From: SAR202 cluster bacterium
GTDB taxonomy: Bacteria; Chloroflexota; Dehalococcoidia; Lucifugimonadales; OSU-TB39
Reading direction: 5' to 3'
DNA length: 64,000 bases
NCBI GenBank assembly: GCA_009392195.1
Contig: VFGY01000026.1
Location: 23,254-87,253, forward strand
Positions 1-9,049 of this stretch are shown one piece after another. The notes under the pieces are model-generated. The model was given only the letters and a program-made list of their open reading frames with translations, was not told where the DNA came from and made no database searches. A program made the position numbers and the translations under genes. Each line of letters starts with the position of its first letter. Position 1 is the stretch's first letter.

Positions 1-1137
1 AAATTCGTATAATTCATCATCTGAATTGATATCTACTCCTAACCTTATGAACACCATAGATGCCACTCCCGTGGCCCTTCCTTTAGTTTCAGTTTCGGAC
101 AACATTTCGTTTAAGCCTTTCTTGAGCCTATCTGCCATTTGATTAGCTGTATCATTAACAGGTGTGCTAGCAATTAATCCTAGCGCTGTTGCTCCTGCTA
201 CGGCTGATAATGGATTTGCATTGTAGGTTCCATTATGTGGAACTCTTGTATTACTGTTAAATTGTTCATCATCCCTAAACTGGATCATGTTAATTATTTC
301 TTCTTTACCTCCAACTGCTCCACCAGGTAGTCCACCAGCAAGAATTTTGGCCATAGTACACATATCTGGAGTTATACCAAAATATCCCTGAGCACCTGAT
401 TTTGACACCCTGAATCCAGTAACAACTTCATCAAATATGAGCACCACTCCAAATCGTTTAGTAACTTCCCTTAACTCCGCTAAAAACTCAGGTTTAACTG
501 GAACCTGACCCATATGGCATCCAGTAGGCTCCAATATTATTGCTGCCACATCTGAATCTTTTTCCAAAATATTTTCTACCAAACTTATATTATTTGGCTT
601 CAATACATGCACGCCTCTAAGAGTGTCTTCTGGGATACCCCCTGAACTCCAACTGTCTGCTGCAGCAATATCGCTCCAACCATGAAAATGATCCTCAAAT
701 TTTATTATTTTTGTTTTACCCGTATATGCTCTAGCCATCCTTAAGGCCAATATAACTGCCTCAGTACCAGAACTGACAAAACGTATTTTCTCAACACATG
801 GCATTAAATCCTTAACACGCTGAGCCCACTCAATTTCCAAATCTGTAGAGCCACTAAAATGGGTTCCTTTAAGCAATTGTTCACTAACTGCCCTTACAAT
901 GTCAGGGTGAGAATGTCCCAAAATCAAAGAGCCGTGCCCTGTCCAATAATCTATTATTTTGTGTCCATCAACATCCCATTTGTGAGACCCCTCAGCATGA
1001 GTTATGTAGTGAGGAAAAGGCATCTGATTTCTAGCATCATGAGTAACCCCATTGGGAAACAAATTTTTTGACACATTAAATCTTTTTGCACTTTCCGGAT
1101 GCATTTTAATATATCTATCTTCAATTGAAGTAACCAT
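1..1137 (-). CDS. Class-III aminotransferase, glutamate-1-semialdehyde aminomutase-like (3' end outside window)
   Basis: The minus frame is open from an ATG at 1135-1137 to the window edge (379 codons), so the C-terminus is missing. An AAGGAGG SD lies just upstream (1141-1147). Class-III PLP-enzyme features are visible: an N-terminal YWTGHGS-like stretch, SSGTEAV (cofactor phosphate), IFDEVVTGFR (PLP-ring Asp) and TMAKILAGGLPGG with the expected Schiff-base Lys. Family knowledge: such enzymes are either HemL, which makes 5-aminolevulinate, or related omega-amino-acid aminotransferases; no other heme-synthesis gene is nearby and the neighbours are amino-acid enzymes, so I do not assign hemL. 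It is divergent from the threonine-synthase-like gene. Confidence 0.85.
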   Translation of the reverse strand, partial: MVTSIEDRYIKMHPESAKRFNVSKNLFPNGVTHDARNQMPFPHYITHAEGSHKWDVDGHKIIDYWTGHGSLILGHSHPDIVRAVSEQLLKGTHFSGSTDLEIEWAQRVKDLMPCVEKIRFVSSGTEAVILALRMARAYTGKTKIIKFEDHFHGWSDIAAADSWSSGGIPEDTLRGVHVLKPNNISLVENILEKDSDVAAIILEPTGCHMGQVPVKPEFLAELREVTKRFGVVLIFDEVVTGFRVSKSGAQGYFGITPDMCTMAKILAGGLPGGAVGGKEEIINMIQFRDDEQFNSNTRVPHNGTYNANPLSAVAGATALGLIASTPVNDTANQMADRLKKGLNEMLSETETKGRATGVASMVFIRLGVDINSDDELYEF

Positions 1138-1221
1138 CGATATCCTCCTTAAACCTCTATATCCTTATCAACAATAAGTGTATTATATTTACCTTAAGTT
1201 TGTCTCCACTTGGAGTTAAGA

Positions 1222-2388
1222 ATGAAAAGTTATTTTTCACACCTAGAATGCACAAATTGCGGTAAGATATATCCTTCAACTGCACCTATTCGTATATGCT
1301 TATCTTGCTCAAAAGTGATATATGCCCGATACGACTTGGAACTCGCAAGGTCAAAAATATCCAAAACCATTTTCACAAACCGAGCACCAAATATGTGGCG
1401 ATATTTTGAATTATTACCCATAGCAGACCAAAATAATGTTGTGAGTTTAGGTGAAGGTTTTACCCCCATACATAGAGCTGACAATTTGGGTAAAAATCTT
1501 GGTTTAAAAAATTTATTGATAAAAGATGAATCTTTCAATCCCACAGCCTCCTTCAAAGCAAGGGGAATGTCTGCAGCTGTTTCTAAAGTTAAAGAATTCA
1601 ACATAAAAGAAGTAACAGTTCCGTCAGCAGGTAACGCAGGTGGAGCACTGGCCGCTTACGCTGCAAAAGCTGGATTACAATCCCACATCTTTATGCCAAA
1701 AGACGCACCTGAAGCCACACAAAAAGAGGTTTCAATCACAAATGCCACCTTGAATCTCGTTGATGGATTCATAAATGATGCAGGTGTACAATCAAGAAGC
1801 TTAGCTGATAAAAAAGGTATGTTTGACTTATCCACCTTACAAGAACCTTATAGAGCTGAAGGAAAAAAAACAATGGGATATGAAATAGCCGAACAGCTTG
1901 ACTGGAATCTACCAGACGCAATTATTTACCCAACTGGTGGTGGAACTGGAATCGTCGGAATATGGAAAGCAATCAAAGAAATGGAGCAACTAGGGTGGAT
2001 ATCTGGCAAAAGACCAAAAATGTTCTGCATACAAGCAGAAGGATGTGCTCCGCTCGTTCGAGCTTTTAGCGAAAAAAGTCGATTTGCTAAAGTATGGGAA
2101 AATCCCAAAACTATAGCAGCCGGCATGAGAGTTCCTTCAGCAATAGGAGATTATTTGATTCTTGATGCAATTTATGAAAGTGGAGGTAGCGCTATAACCG
2201 TCACCGACGATGAAATGATTGAGTTCATTAAAAAGACAATTTCTCTTGAAGGTTTGTTCTTATGCCCTGAAGGTGCCGCTACAGTCTGTGCATCAAAGAA
2301 ATTGCTGGACCTTGGATTGATCAATAAAAAAGATTCCATTCTTTTATTAAATACTGGCTCAGGATTTAAATACATGGAAGTAGTTTAA
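1222..2388 (+). CDS. thrC: Threonine synthase-family PLP enzyme
   Basis: 388 residues. It begins with a Cys4 zinc-ribbon-like segment (CTNC and CLSC near residues 10-30), as in many threonine synthases, followed by a fold-type II PLP domain: NPTASFKARG with the Schiff-base Lys, PSAGNAGGA and the phosphate-binding TGGGTG. The likely reaction is O-phosphohomoserine to threonine. I chose ATG 1222 because a GGAG lies six bases upstream (1212-1215); a TTG at 1210 in the same frame has no SD. The stop overlaps the convergent dehydrogenase gene by four bases. The family also contains threonine deaminase-like and cysteate-synthase-like enzymes, so substrate is not certain. Confidence 0.82.
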   Translation: MKSYFSHLECTNCGKIYPSTAPIRICLSCSKVIYARYDLELARSKISKTIFTNRAPNMWRYFELLPIADQNNVVSLGEGFTPIHRADNLGKNLGLKNLLIKDESFNPTASFKARGMSAAVSKVKEFNIKEVTVPSAGNAGGALAAYAAKAGLQSHIFMPKDAPEATQKEVSITNATLNLVDGFINDAGVQSRSLADKKGMFDLSTLQEPYRAEGKKTMGYEIAEQLDWNLPDAIIYPTGGGTGIVGIWKAIKEMEQLGWISGKRPKMFCIQAEGCAPLVRAFSEKSRFAKVWENPKTIAAGMRVPSAIGDYLILDAIYESGGSAITVTDDEMIEFIKKTISLEGLFLCPEGAATVCASKKLLDLGLINKKDSILLLNTGSGFKYMEVV

Positions 2389-3281
2389 GAAAGATCAGTT
2401 TGAGAATTCAATCCTGCAATTTTTTCAAGTATTTTGACATAAGCATGAATTCCTTCGTCAGAAAATCCTGATTGCTGAGTCGCTCTGAATATCTGACTGA
2501 CAATTGGAGTTGTGAATAGAGCAACATCCATTTGACCTGCTGCATCCAAAACCAAATTCAAATCTTTTTGAGCCAATTTCACCATAAACCCAGGCTCAAA
2601 TTCTCGCTTGAAAACTTTCTCTCCTAGATTGTCCACCATCCATGATCCCGCTGCGCCAGCACTCCAAGCATTGATTAAAGCTTCAGGATTTGCACCTGCT
2701 TTGCTTGCAAAAACTATAGCTTCACACATAGCTGCTAAATTACCCATACCAATTATCTGATTCGATAATTTCGTAACTTGCCCCATACCATTACCTCCAC
2801 AATAGGTTATTTTGGAACCCAATTCATTCAGTATTGGAGTAACTTTACCTAATACAGCTTTATCTCCACCTACCATTATCGATAAAACACCAGCCTCAGC
2901 TCCATTAACACCTCCACTTACCGGAGCATCAAGCATTTTTGCTTTTACAGAACTAAGCTTATTCGCTATTTCACGAGTTACTGAAGGGGATATGGTACTC
3001 ATATCTATAACTATACTTCCTTCATGAACTCCTTCAATAACGCCAGTCTTTCCCAAAACAACCTCTTTAACATCTTTTGAATCCGAAACGCAAGTAATTA
3101 TAATCTCGCTACTTTCAGCTACCTCCTTAGGAGATTCTAAAGAAACAGCTCCGGCTTGAACTAATTTCTCAGCCTTAGATTTGGTACGATTCCATACCGA
3201 AACATGATATTTTGCTTTAATCAAATTTAAGCACATTGGCGTACCGATTAATCCCAAACCTATAAATCCAATTTTTTGCAT
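2385..3281 (-). CDS. NAD-binding 3-hydroxyisobutyrate dehydrogenase-family protein
   Basis: 298 residues from ATG 3279-3281; further upstream codons in frame would add a basic, non-homologous extension. The N-terminus is the Rossmann motif GFIGLGLIGTPM, followed by the beta-hydroxyacid dehydrogenase signature DAPVSGGVNGAE (about residue 120) and the catalytic Lys region GNGMGQVTKLSNQ (about residue 170). Known family members oxidise or reduce 3-hydroxyisobutyrate, tartronate semialdehyde, glyoxylate/succinic semialdehyde or related short hydroxyacids with NAD(P). Substrate cannot be read from sequence. It converges on the threonine-synthase-like gene with overlapping stop codons (shared TTAA). 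Confidence 0.88.
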   Translation of the reverse strand: MQKIGFIGLGLIGTPMCLNLIKAKYHVSVWNRTKSKAEKLVQAGAVSLESPKEVAESSEIIITCVSDSKDVKEVVLGKTGVIEGVHEGSIVIDMSTISPSVTREIANKLSSVKAKMLDAPVSGGVNGAEAGVLSIMVGGDKAVLGKVTPILNELGSKITYCGGNGMGQVTKLSNQIIGMGNLAAMCEAIVFASKAGANPEALINAWSAGAAGSWMVDNLGEKVFKREFEPGFMVKLAQKDLNLVLDAAGQMDVALFTTPIVSQIFRATQQSGFSDEGIHAYVKILEKIAGLNSQTDLS

Positions 3282-3408
3282 GATAATTCCCTTTATTTTT
3301 TTCGTAAATATACGAATTTGCATACACAGTATTCGATTTGTTTTAAAAAAACAACTCACAAGATAATTAGCTTTATAAATTTATACCTATTTCAAGTTAT
3401 AAATTATC

Positions 3409-3436
3409 TTGACAGTAATTTATCGACTATTATAAT
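3409..3436 (+). promoter_or_regulatory. Consensus sigma-70 promoter of the alternative complex III operon
   Basis: A perfect TTGACA (3409-3414) and a perfect TATAAT (3431-3436) are separated by 16 bases. Upstream sequence is almost pure AT and holds two direct copies of TTATAAATT (3373-3381 and 3397-3405) and an inverted pair AGATAATT/AATTATCT (3361-3368 and 3402-3409), the latter touching the -35. These could be UP-element or regulator sites. The predicted leader to the first gene is about 60 nt. Confidence 0.75.
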
Positions 3437-3504
3437 CTTCGAATAGTGTTTTCAGGTTCAAATACAACCTAAATCAACCTGCTAAATTAGGTTTTATATC
3501 TTTT

Positions 3505-3798
3505 ATGGATCCCAATATATTATTTAATTATGAATGGACGGAAATCGGCAAATCGCTAACTTTCCTATGGATATCTGCTTTATGCGTAATAATAGCATCA
3601 GGGCATATATTGCTTGGACATGTCATATTACCGTCCCTAGTAGAATCATACAATCTACCTAAATTCATACAGAAACAAAGAATACCACTTTACCTTGTAT
3701 CGGCTGTTTTTTATGGGGCAGCAATGTGGTTTCTGATTCAGTTTATAATCGGGTCAAAAGATGTAATAGCCCTATTTTGGAATGATTTTTTGATATAA
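3505..3798 (+). CDS. Small two-helix membrane protein heading the complex III operon (unknown function)
   Basis: 97 residues with two hydrophobic helices (about residues 16-42 and 60-84) joined by a short basic loop; no heme, FeS or other cofactor motif. It is the first gene after the consensus promoter and lies 31 bases before the pentaheme cytochrome, so it is very probably cotranscribed with the complex. No good SD is seen before the ATG. I do not recognise the family; it could be an accessory or assembly subunit of alternative complex III, but that rests on position only. Confidence 0.7.
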   Translation: MDPNILFNYEWTEIGKSLTFLWISALCVIIASGHILLGHVILPSLVESYNLPKFIQKQRIPLYLVSAVFYGAAMWFLIQFIIGSKDVIALFWNDFLI

Positions 3799-3829
3799 AT
3801 TTGTAGTAAATTCAAAAGGATAAAGCGGT

Positions 3830-4537
3830 TTGATACCAGGAGATTTTAAAGTTAAAAAACCTACCAAGAAACAACTCATATTGTTGGCTGTTTCTGGCAT
3901 TGTAGGCCTGTTTGGAACTGCAGCAGCTATAACGGTAGGAGTTTTTGCATTCACTGCATGGTGGGGTCTACCACTTGATATATATGGGTTCAACGAAGGC
4001 CCAGAACAACCAATCGCTTTCCCTCATACTAAACACGTACAGGAATTAGGACTAGATTGCACCTTCTGTCATAGAACGGTCGCGAAAGAAGCAAGCGCAT
4101 CTATACCATCCGTCGAATTTTGTGTTTCCTGCCACAAAATTATTGGTGACAATAGTGAAGAGATCGCAAAATTGCGAAGCTATAGTTCAAATGAAAAACC
4201 AATTGACTGGCAAAGAGTTCATAGGCTACCTGATCATGTTCACTTCGTACACGAGGCACACATAAGATTTTTCTCCGGCACCAAAAATGTAGTAAGTAAA
4301 ATAGACAGGGATAAAGTATCTTCACAAATCACATTAGAGGACGCTAGAAAAATCTATCCCAACACAAAGGTCGGTGAAATAATTGATGTCAAAGAATCAC
4401 AAGTATGTATGACTTGTCATGGAGACGTAGGCAGCATGGCAAAAGTCAAACAAATTAGACCGTTGAAAATGGCTGATTGTGTAAACTGCCATAGGGATAA
4501 TAGCGCTCCAACAGATTGTATTACATGTCACTACTAA
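3830..4537 (+). CDS. actA: Alternative complex III subunit ActA, pentaheme cytochrome c
   Basis: 235 residues. An N-terminal membrane anchor (about residues 15-45) is followed by an extracytoplasmic domain with five CxxCH heme-attachment motifs at residues 77-81, 98-102, 193-197, 217-221 and 230-234, plus extra His residues (FPHTKH, HFVHEAH) suited as distal ligands. Five hemes and one anchor match ActA, which transfers electrons within the quinol:electron-acceptor oxidoreductase. The start is a TTG with AGGA at 3817-3820; no alternative Met is available before the anchor. The last heme motif is one residue from the C-terminus. Confidence 0.9.
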   Translation: MIPGDFKVKKPTKKQLILLAVSGIVGLFGTAAAITVGVFAFTAWWGLPLDIYGFNEGPEQPIAFPHTKHVQELGLDCTFCHRTVAKEASASIPSVEFCVSCHKIIGDNSEEIAKLRSYSSNEKPIDWQRVHRLPDHVHFVHEAHIRFFSGTKNVVSKIDRDKVSSQITLEDARKIYPNTKVGEIIDVKESQVCMTCHGDVGSMAKVKQIRPLKMADCVNCHRDNSAPTDCITCHY

Positions 4538-4573
4538 ACGAATTTAAATAAAAAGGAATCGAAAAATACAATA

Positions 4574-6865
4574 ATGCCTTTAACACGAAGACAATTTCTA
4601 AAAATACTAGGTGGTTCAGCAGTAGGAGCAGTAATATTTCAGGCTTGCGGAGTACCGGAAAAAGAATTACTCGTACAATCTCCTGCAAAAATGCCAGAGG
4701 ATTTAGTTTCTGGCATTGATAATTGGTATGCCACGCTATGCAAAAGCTGCAAAACTAATGAGGGAATTGTAGTGCGCGTAATGGAGGGGAGAGCTAAAAA
4801 GATTGAGGGTAACATAGATTACCCCATCAATGAAGGTAAACACAGTGCTAGATGCGAGGCAGCACTTCAATCTCTCTACCACCCGGATAGGATTCAAGGC
4901 CCAATGGTTAGAACCGGTAACCGTGGAGAAAATCAATGGCAGGAAATCAGCTGGACAGATGCTATAAGCAGGTTATCCGAACAGATTGACAAGCTAAATT
5001 CAAAAGAACAAATGGTTTTGGCTACTAACCCAGTAAACTCTCATGAAGGTTTAGTTGTAGAAAACTTTACAAAAAAACTAGGGTCAAGACATATTCCTTT
5101 CGAAGCAATAGAAGATACCAACTTGCTTGATGCATTTCAAAATATATTTGGTCAAAGATTGGCACCTGAATTTGATATTGCAAATGCAGATTACCTTTTA
5201 TCATTCGGATCTGATCTTCTAGGAACGTGGCAATCCCCAACCAGATATTCCAAAGCGTACGGCGACTTCAGAGATTTACATCACGGCAGAGGTAAATTTG
5301 TTCAAATAGAACCAAGATTCTCCATGTCTGCAGCAAATGCCGATAAGTGGGTTTATGTACATCCCGGACAAGAAGGTAAACTTGCTTTAAGTATTGCTCA
5401 CGAGCTTATAAAGCAAGGAGTAACGACTGATTCTAAATGGGAATCCATCTCAAATATTGACTTGAATTCATTCAGCCCTGACAAGGTTTACTTAGAAATA
5501 GGGCTAGAATCAGCGGACACAATAAAAGAAATTGCAAAAGAATTTGGCTCTCACGGTCCCAAAAGCTTGGCAATTGGGGGCGGAATTAGTTCTGCATACA
5601 CAAATGGCAGTTTTAATTTGAGCGCTATTTATCTTCTTAATCATTTAGTTAACAGTGTGGGCAGTGAGGGAGTAATTAAATTAAATCCAACATCAGCCTT
5701 AAACAATATTTCGGGTGAATCTAAGAGAGCTTCTTTTTCCGAATGGGAATCAATCCCGGGTGAAATCAAATCTGGGAAAGTAAAAATTTTAGCAATAAGA
5801 GGGGCTGACCCAATTTATAGCCTTCCTGAATCAGTCGGACTTAAAGAAGCTGTTCTAGGCAAAAATGCTGATGGAGAGTTCAATATACCATTAATCGTAA
5901 GTTTCGCTAGTCAAATGGATGAAACAACTGCGATAGCTGATTTAGTACTGCCTGAAAATAATCCTTTGGAAGATTGGGGTACAAATATACCCAATCCAGG
6001 GCCAGGTTATCAAACTATAGGTTTTCAACAGCCGGTAGTACGTCCATTCTTTGAAAATCGTGGTGTCGATTTGGGAACGAAAAATTTCATTGAAATTCTC
6101 CTAGGTATTTCAAAAGAGATGGAAGTTCAATTGGACCTAGAGGGTGAGACAATTATAGATATACTTAAAAATAGTGCTAAAGAACTGTTTTCAAAAAACA
6201 GGGGTTCTGTAAAATCTACTACATTCGATGGATTCTGGAACGGATTGCTTCAACGTGGTGGTTGGTGGGACACGGAATCCAAACAAGTAGGCCAAATTGA
6301 TAGTAACCCAACTTTACCCACTTACTCAGAAAGCCAATTCTCGCAATCTGCAACAAGTGAATCCTTCCATTTAATTCCATTTGAAACACCATCTATTATG
6401 GACGGTAAACTAGCCGACTTGCCATGGATGCAAGCCACGCCAGACCCTATAAGTACTGCAGTGTGGGATACATGGGTAGAAATAAACATTAATAAAGCTA
6501 ATGAACTGGGCATTAAGGAAGGAGATATTCTCAAAATAACATCAGTTGATTCTAAACTTTCAATTGAAGGAGTAGCATACCCTAACCCAGCTACGCCAAC
6601 TAATGTCGTAGGCATACCAATCGGGCAAGGAAAAACTCACGGGACAAGATATAGCAAAAATCGTGGCGCTAACGTTTTATCGATTATCTCAACTATTAAA
6701 GATGAGAAAACAGGTGCCTTAGCCTGGGGATCAACAAAAATTGATTTAGAAAAAACTGGAAGATGGAGACGTCTGCCAAAATTCGAAGGTTCAAAGGCTG
6801 AAACGTCAGTAGATGAACACCACAAAGTTATTCAGATAACTAATTTAAATGAAGCATCTCATTAA
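4574..6865 (+). CDS. actB: Alternative complex III subunit ActB, molybdopterin-oxidoreductase-like part
   Basis: 763 residues. The N-terminus carries a twin-arginine export signal (TRRQFLK at 4-10, hydrophobic core 11-24), then a domain related to the molybdopterin oxidoreductase catalytic subunit, ending in an aspartate-decarboxylase-like beta domain (about 630-720). Near the N-terminus only C56, C59 and C94 of the usual four-Cys FeS motif remain, with Glu/Gly at the third position; loss of cofactor ligands is known for ActB, which is thought to bind no molybdenum. In many genomes ActB is one polypeptide with a C-terminal FeS domain; here that domain is the next separate gene, 30 bases downstream. 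Confidence 0.88.
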   Translation: MPLTRRQFLKILGGSAVGAVIFQACGVPEKELLVQSPAKMPEDLVSGIDNWYATLCKSCKTNEGIVVRVMEGRAKKIEGNIDYPINEGKHSARCEAALQSLYHPDRIQGPMVRTGNRGENQWQEISWTDAISRLSEQIDKLNSKEQMVLATNPVNSHEGLVVENFTKKLGSRHIPFEAIEDTNLLDAFQNIFGQRLAPEFDIANADYLLSFGSDLLGTWQSPTRYSKAYGDFRDLHHGRGKFVQIEPRFSMSAANADKWVYVHPGQEGKLALSIAHELIKQGVTTDSKWESISNIDLNSFSPDKVYLEIGLESADTIKEIAKEFGSHGPKSLAIGGGISSAYTNGSFNLSAIYLLNHLVNSVGSEGVIKLNPTSALNNISGESKRASFSEWESIPGEIKSGKVKILAIRGADPIYSLPESVGLKEAVLGKNADGEFNIPLIVSFASQMDETTAIADLVLPENNPLEDWGTNIPNPGPGYQTIGFQQPVVRPFFENRGVDLGTKNFIEILLGISKEMEVQLDLEGETIIDILKNSAKELFSKNRGSVKSTTFDGFWNGLLQRGGWWDTESKQVGQIDSNPTLPTYSESQFSQSATSESFHLIPFETPSIMDGKLADLPWMQATPDPISTAVWDTWVEININKANELGIKEGDILKITSVDSKLSIEGVAYPNPATPTNVVGIPIGQGKTHGTRYSKNRGANVLSIISTIKDEKTGALAWGSTKIDLEKTGRWRRLPKFEGSKAETSVDEHHKVIQITNLNEASH

Positions 6866-6895
6866 CTGTAAAATAAATTAAACGGAGATTATAAC

Positions 6896-7633
6896 ATGGC
6901 TAAAGAAAAGTGGGGGATGGTAGTAGATGTAGATAAATGCACCGGTTGCCAAGCTTGTGTAGTTGCTTGCCAGTCAGAAAATAATATTCCCATAAATACT
7001 AAAGAACATTTTAACCAAAGACGTCCTATACAGTGGATTAGAATTGAAAGGTACTGGGAAGGAGAATTCCCCAACGTCAAAGCGCGATTCATACCCATGA
7101 TGTGCCAACAATGTGACAATGCCCCATGCGAACCAGTTTGTCCTGTATATGCTACGTATCACAATAATCAAGGCCTGAATGTACAAGTATATAATCGCTG
7201 CATTGGGACACGTTTCTGTGCTAATGCTTGTCCATATACCGTAAGATCATTTAATTTCTGGGAGCCATCTTGGCCAAATAGTTTAAAAAACCAATTAAAT
7301 CCCGACGTCACCATAAGAAGTAGGGGTATCATGGAAAAATGTACCTTCTGCGTACAAAGAATACAAAGAACAAAAAGAGTTGCGGAAAGAGACGGCACCA
7401 CAAGAGATGATTCAACTCGAGAATTGAATCCAGCTTGTGTTAATGCATGTCCAACAAATTCTTTAGTTTTCGGTGACGTAAATGACCCTGAATCTAAAGT
7501 ATCTGAAATGAAATCAGACGCACAAGATGGAAGAGGGTACGAATTACTTGAGCATCTAGGCGTTGGTTCCAATGTAACGTACCTAAAAAAAATTGATGAA
7601 GACGCCAAGGTAAGCAGTCATGAGCACCACTGA
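6896..7633 (+). CDS. Alternative complex III iron-sulfur subunit (ActB FeS part, separate gene)
   Basis: 245 residues resembling DmsB/NrfC/PsrB four-cluster ferredoxin subunits. Cys groups are CTGCQACVVAC, CQQCDNAPCEPVC, CIGTRFCANAC and CTFC...CVNAC, the set expected for several [4Fe-4S]/[3Fe-4S] clusters; the third group has CIGTRFC rather than C-x2-C spacing, as often seen where a [3Fe-4S] centre replaces a cubane. It should sit between the ActB-like protein and the NrfD-type membrane subunits and wire quinol oxidation to the hemes. The 3' end overlaps the next gene by 14 bases, suggesting translational coupling. Confidence 0.88.
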   Translation: MAKEKWGMVVDVDKCTGCQACVVACQSENNIPINTKEHFNQRRPIQWIRIERYWEGEFPNVKARFIPMMCQQCDNAPCEPVCPVYATYHNNQGLNVQVYNRCIGTRFCANACPYTVRSFNFWEPSWPNSLKNQLNPDVTIRSRGIMEKCTFCVQRIQRTKRVAERDGTTRDDSTRELNPACVNACPTNSLVFGDVNDPESKVSEMKSDAQDGRGYELLEHLGVGSNVTYLKKIDEDAKVSSHEHH

Positions 7634-9017
7634 ATCTCATAAAACAACTTATGAAAGATCTTGGACTGACTCTAGGGACCTTACTAAAAGTTTTCTCTCC
7701 AGGATTATTGGAACCACATCTTTTTTCTGGTATCTAGTTGCTATTTTCACAACTTTATTTACCATAGGAGTAGTCGGGTTTGTTCTAAAACTATATGATG
7801 TAGGGACTGATTCGCCTAAAAACTGGGGCTACTATGCAGCCTTGGTCTCTTTTGTTTTGACAACTTTCCAATCAGCTCCAATGGCCGCTATAGCTCCGAG
7901 AATAGCGAAAGCTCATTGGAGAAGGCCGTTTTCTAGGATAGCAGAGATTTTCTGCGTAGCAGGTTCAATAAACGTTTTGTTCTTCATACCTCTAGTTTGG
8001 ATATTGCCAGGTTTAGAGGATGGACGTAGAAGCCTATGGTTTTATGGAGAATTACAAAATGTACAGTACATGCCACAAATCATAAGTACAATTGCTATTC
8101 TATCTTTGTCAATTTGTGGATTAATGCTTGTATGGTTGTCTTCTTCACCAGACCTCGCAATAACGAAAAATAAAACAACCGGCATAAGAAAATCCCTTCA
8201 AACGAGATTAGGATCTTGGTGGATAGGAAGTAGTGCACAGTGGTTCATGCTTCACCACAGATTAGGTATTCTTGGAGCATTCTATTTTATGTCTCTAGTA
8301 GCAGTACATTTCACCTTCTCCAGTGATTTTTGCATGGCATTGATCCCAGGCTGGATTGACGCACTATTCCCTGTAACCCATGCCCATAATTCACTACAGG
8401 CAGGTGTATCAATAGTAATACTTACAATGTTTATAATGCATAAATTCGGAGGATATGAAAAAGAAATTGAATTAGATCAATTTTGGGGAATGGGAAAATT
8501 ACAATTTGCATTATGTATCCTATGGTTTTGGTTCTGGTTCTCAAGCTTTATCATATTTTGGTATGGAGCTAAACCTGCTGAACAAAGCGTGATAGAACTA
8601 TTAATATCCGGACCATATTTGCCCATATTCATCGCAGTTTTCTGCCTTAATTTCTTAATCCCTCTATTTACTATGATTTGGAATCCACTGCGAGTAAGTA
8701 TATTAGGGCCTACTCTTATAGCAGTATGTGTATTAATTGGGACGGCACTGGACAGAATAAGACTTTATGTAGCTGCCTATTCAGTTTCTGAACAGGCACC
8801 CGCACATTCTCTCCAGAATATACCTTCAGCAATGTCACCATCTACCTACGATGTGATGATATGGATTGGTGGTTTATCAGGGTGCATATTAGTTTACTTA
8901 TTAGCAACTAAAGTATTCCCCGTCATGAATATATGGGAACAAAAAGAACTTTTATTGTATAAATATCACAAAAAATTCCATAGGACCGAAGTATTAGTAC
9001 TGGGTAAACCAGAGTAA
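7620..9017 (+). CDS. Alternative complex III NrfD/PsrC-type membrane subunit (ActF-like)
   Basis: 465 residues, about ten membrane helices, with the NrfD-family features FQSAPMAAIAPRIAK and HWRRPFSRIAE (about residues 80-110) and a long C-terminal set of helices. It is one of two NrfD-like genes in the cluster. Compared with the following gene it lacks the ISHAG quinone-site motif, so I read it as the ActF-type paralogue although it precedes ActC here. It starts with an ATG inside the end of the FeS gene. Role: integral membrane scaffold, possible quinol site or proton path. The ActF label is inference. Confidence 0.8.
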   Translation: MSTTESHKTTYERSWTDSRDLTKSFLSRIIGTTSFFWYLVAIFTTLFTIGVVGFVLKLYDVGTDSPKNWGYYAALVSFVLTTFQSAPMAAIAPRIAKAHWRRPFSRIAEIFCVAGSINVLFFIPLVWILPGLEDGRRSLWFYGELQNVQYMPQIISTIAILSLSICGLMLVWLSSSPDLAITKNKTTGIRKSLQTRLGSWWIGSSAQWFMLHHRLGILGAFYFMSLVAVHFTFSSDFCMALIPGWIDALFPVTHAHNSLQAGVSIVILTMFIMHKFGGYEKEIELDQFWGMGKLQFALCILWFWFWFSSFIIFWYGAKPAEQSVIELLISGPYLPIFIAVFCLNFLIPLFTMIWNPLRVSILGPTLIAVCVLIGTALDRIRLYVAAYSVSEQAPAHSLQNIPSAMSPSTYDVMIWIGGLSGCILVYLLATKVFPVMNIWEQKELLLYKYHKKFHRTEVLVLGKPE

Positions 9018-9049
9018 TTGTTTAAGGATTATAAAGAAGGAATGAATTA

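Noticed and set aside
859..1071. 70-codon plus-strand frame inside the aminotransferase gene
   Set aside because: Antisense to a well-supported coding sequence with conserved PLP-enzyme motifs.
2385..2388. Four-base stop-to-stop overlap of convergent genes as a special signal
   Set aside because: Ordinary compact gene packing; TTAA simply supplies a stop for both strands.
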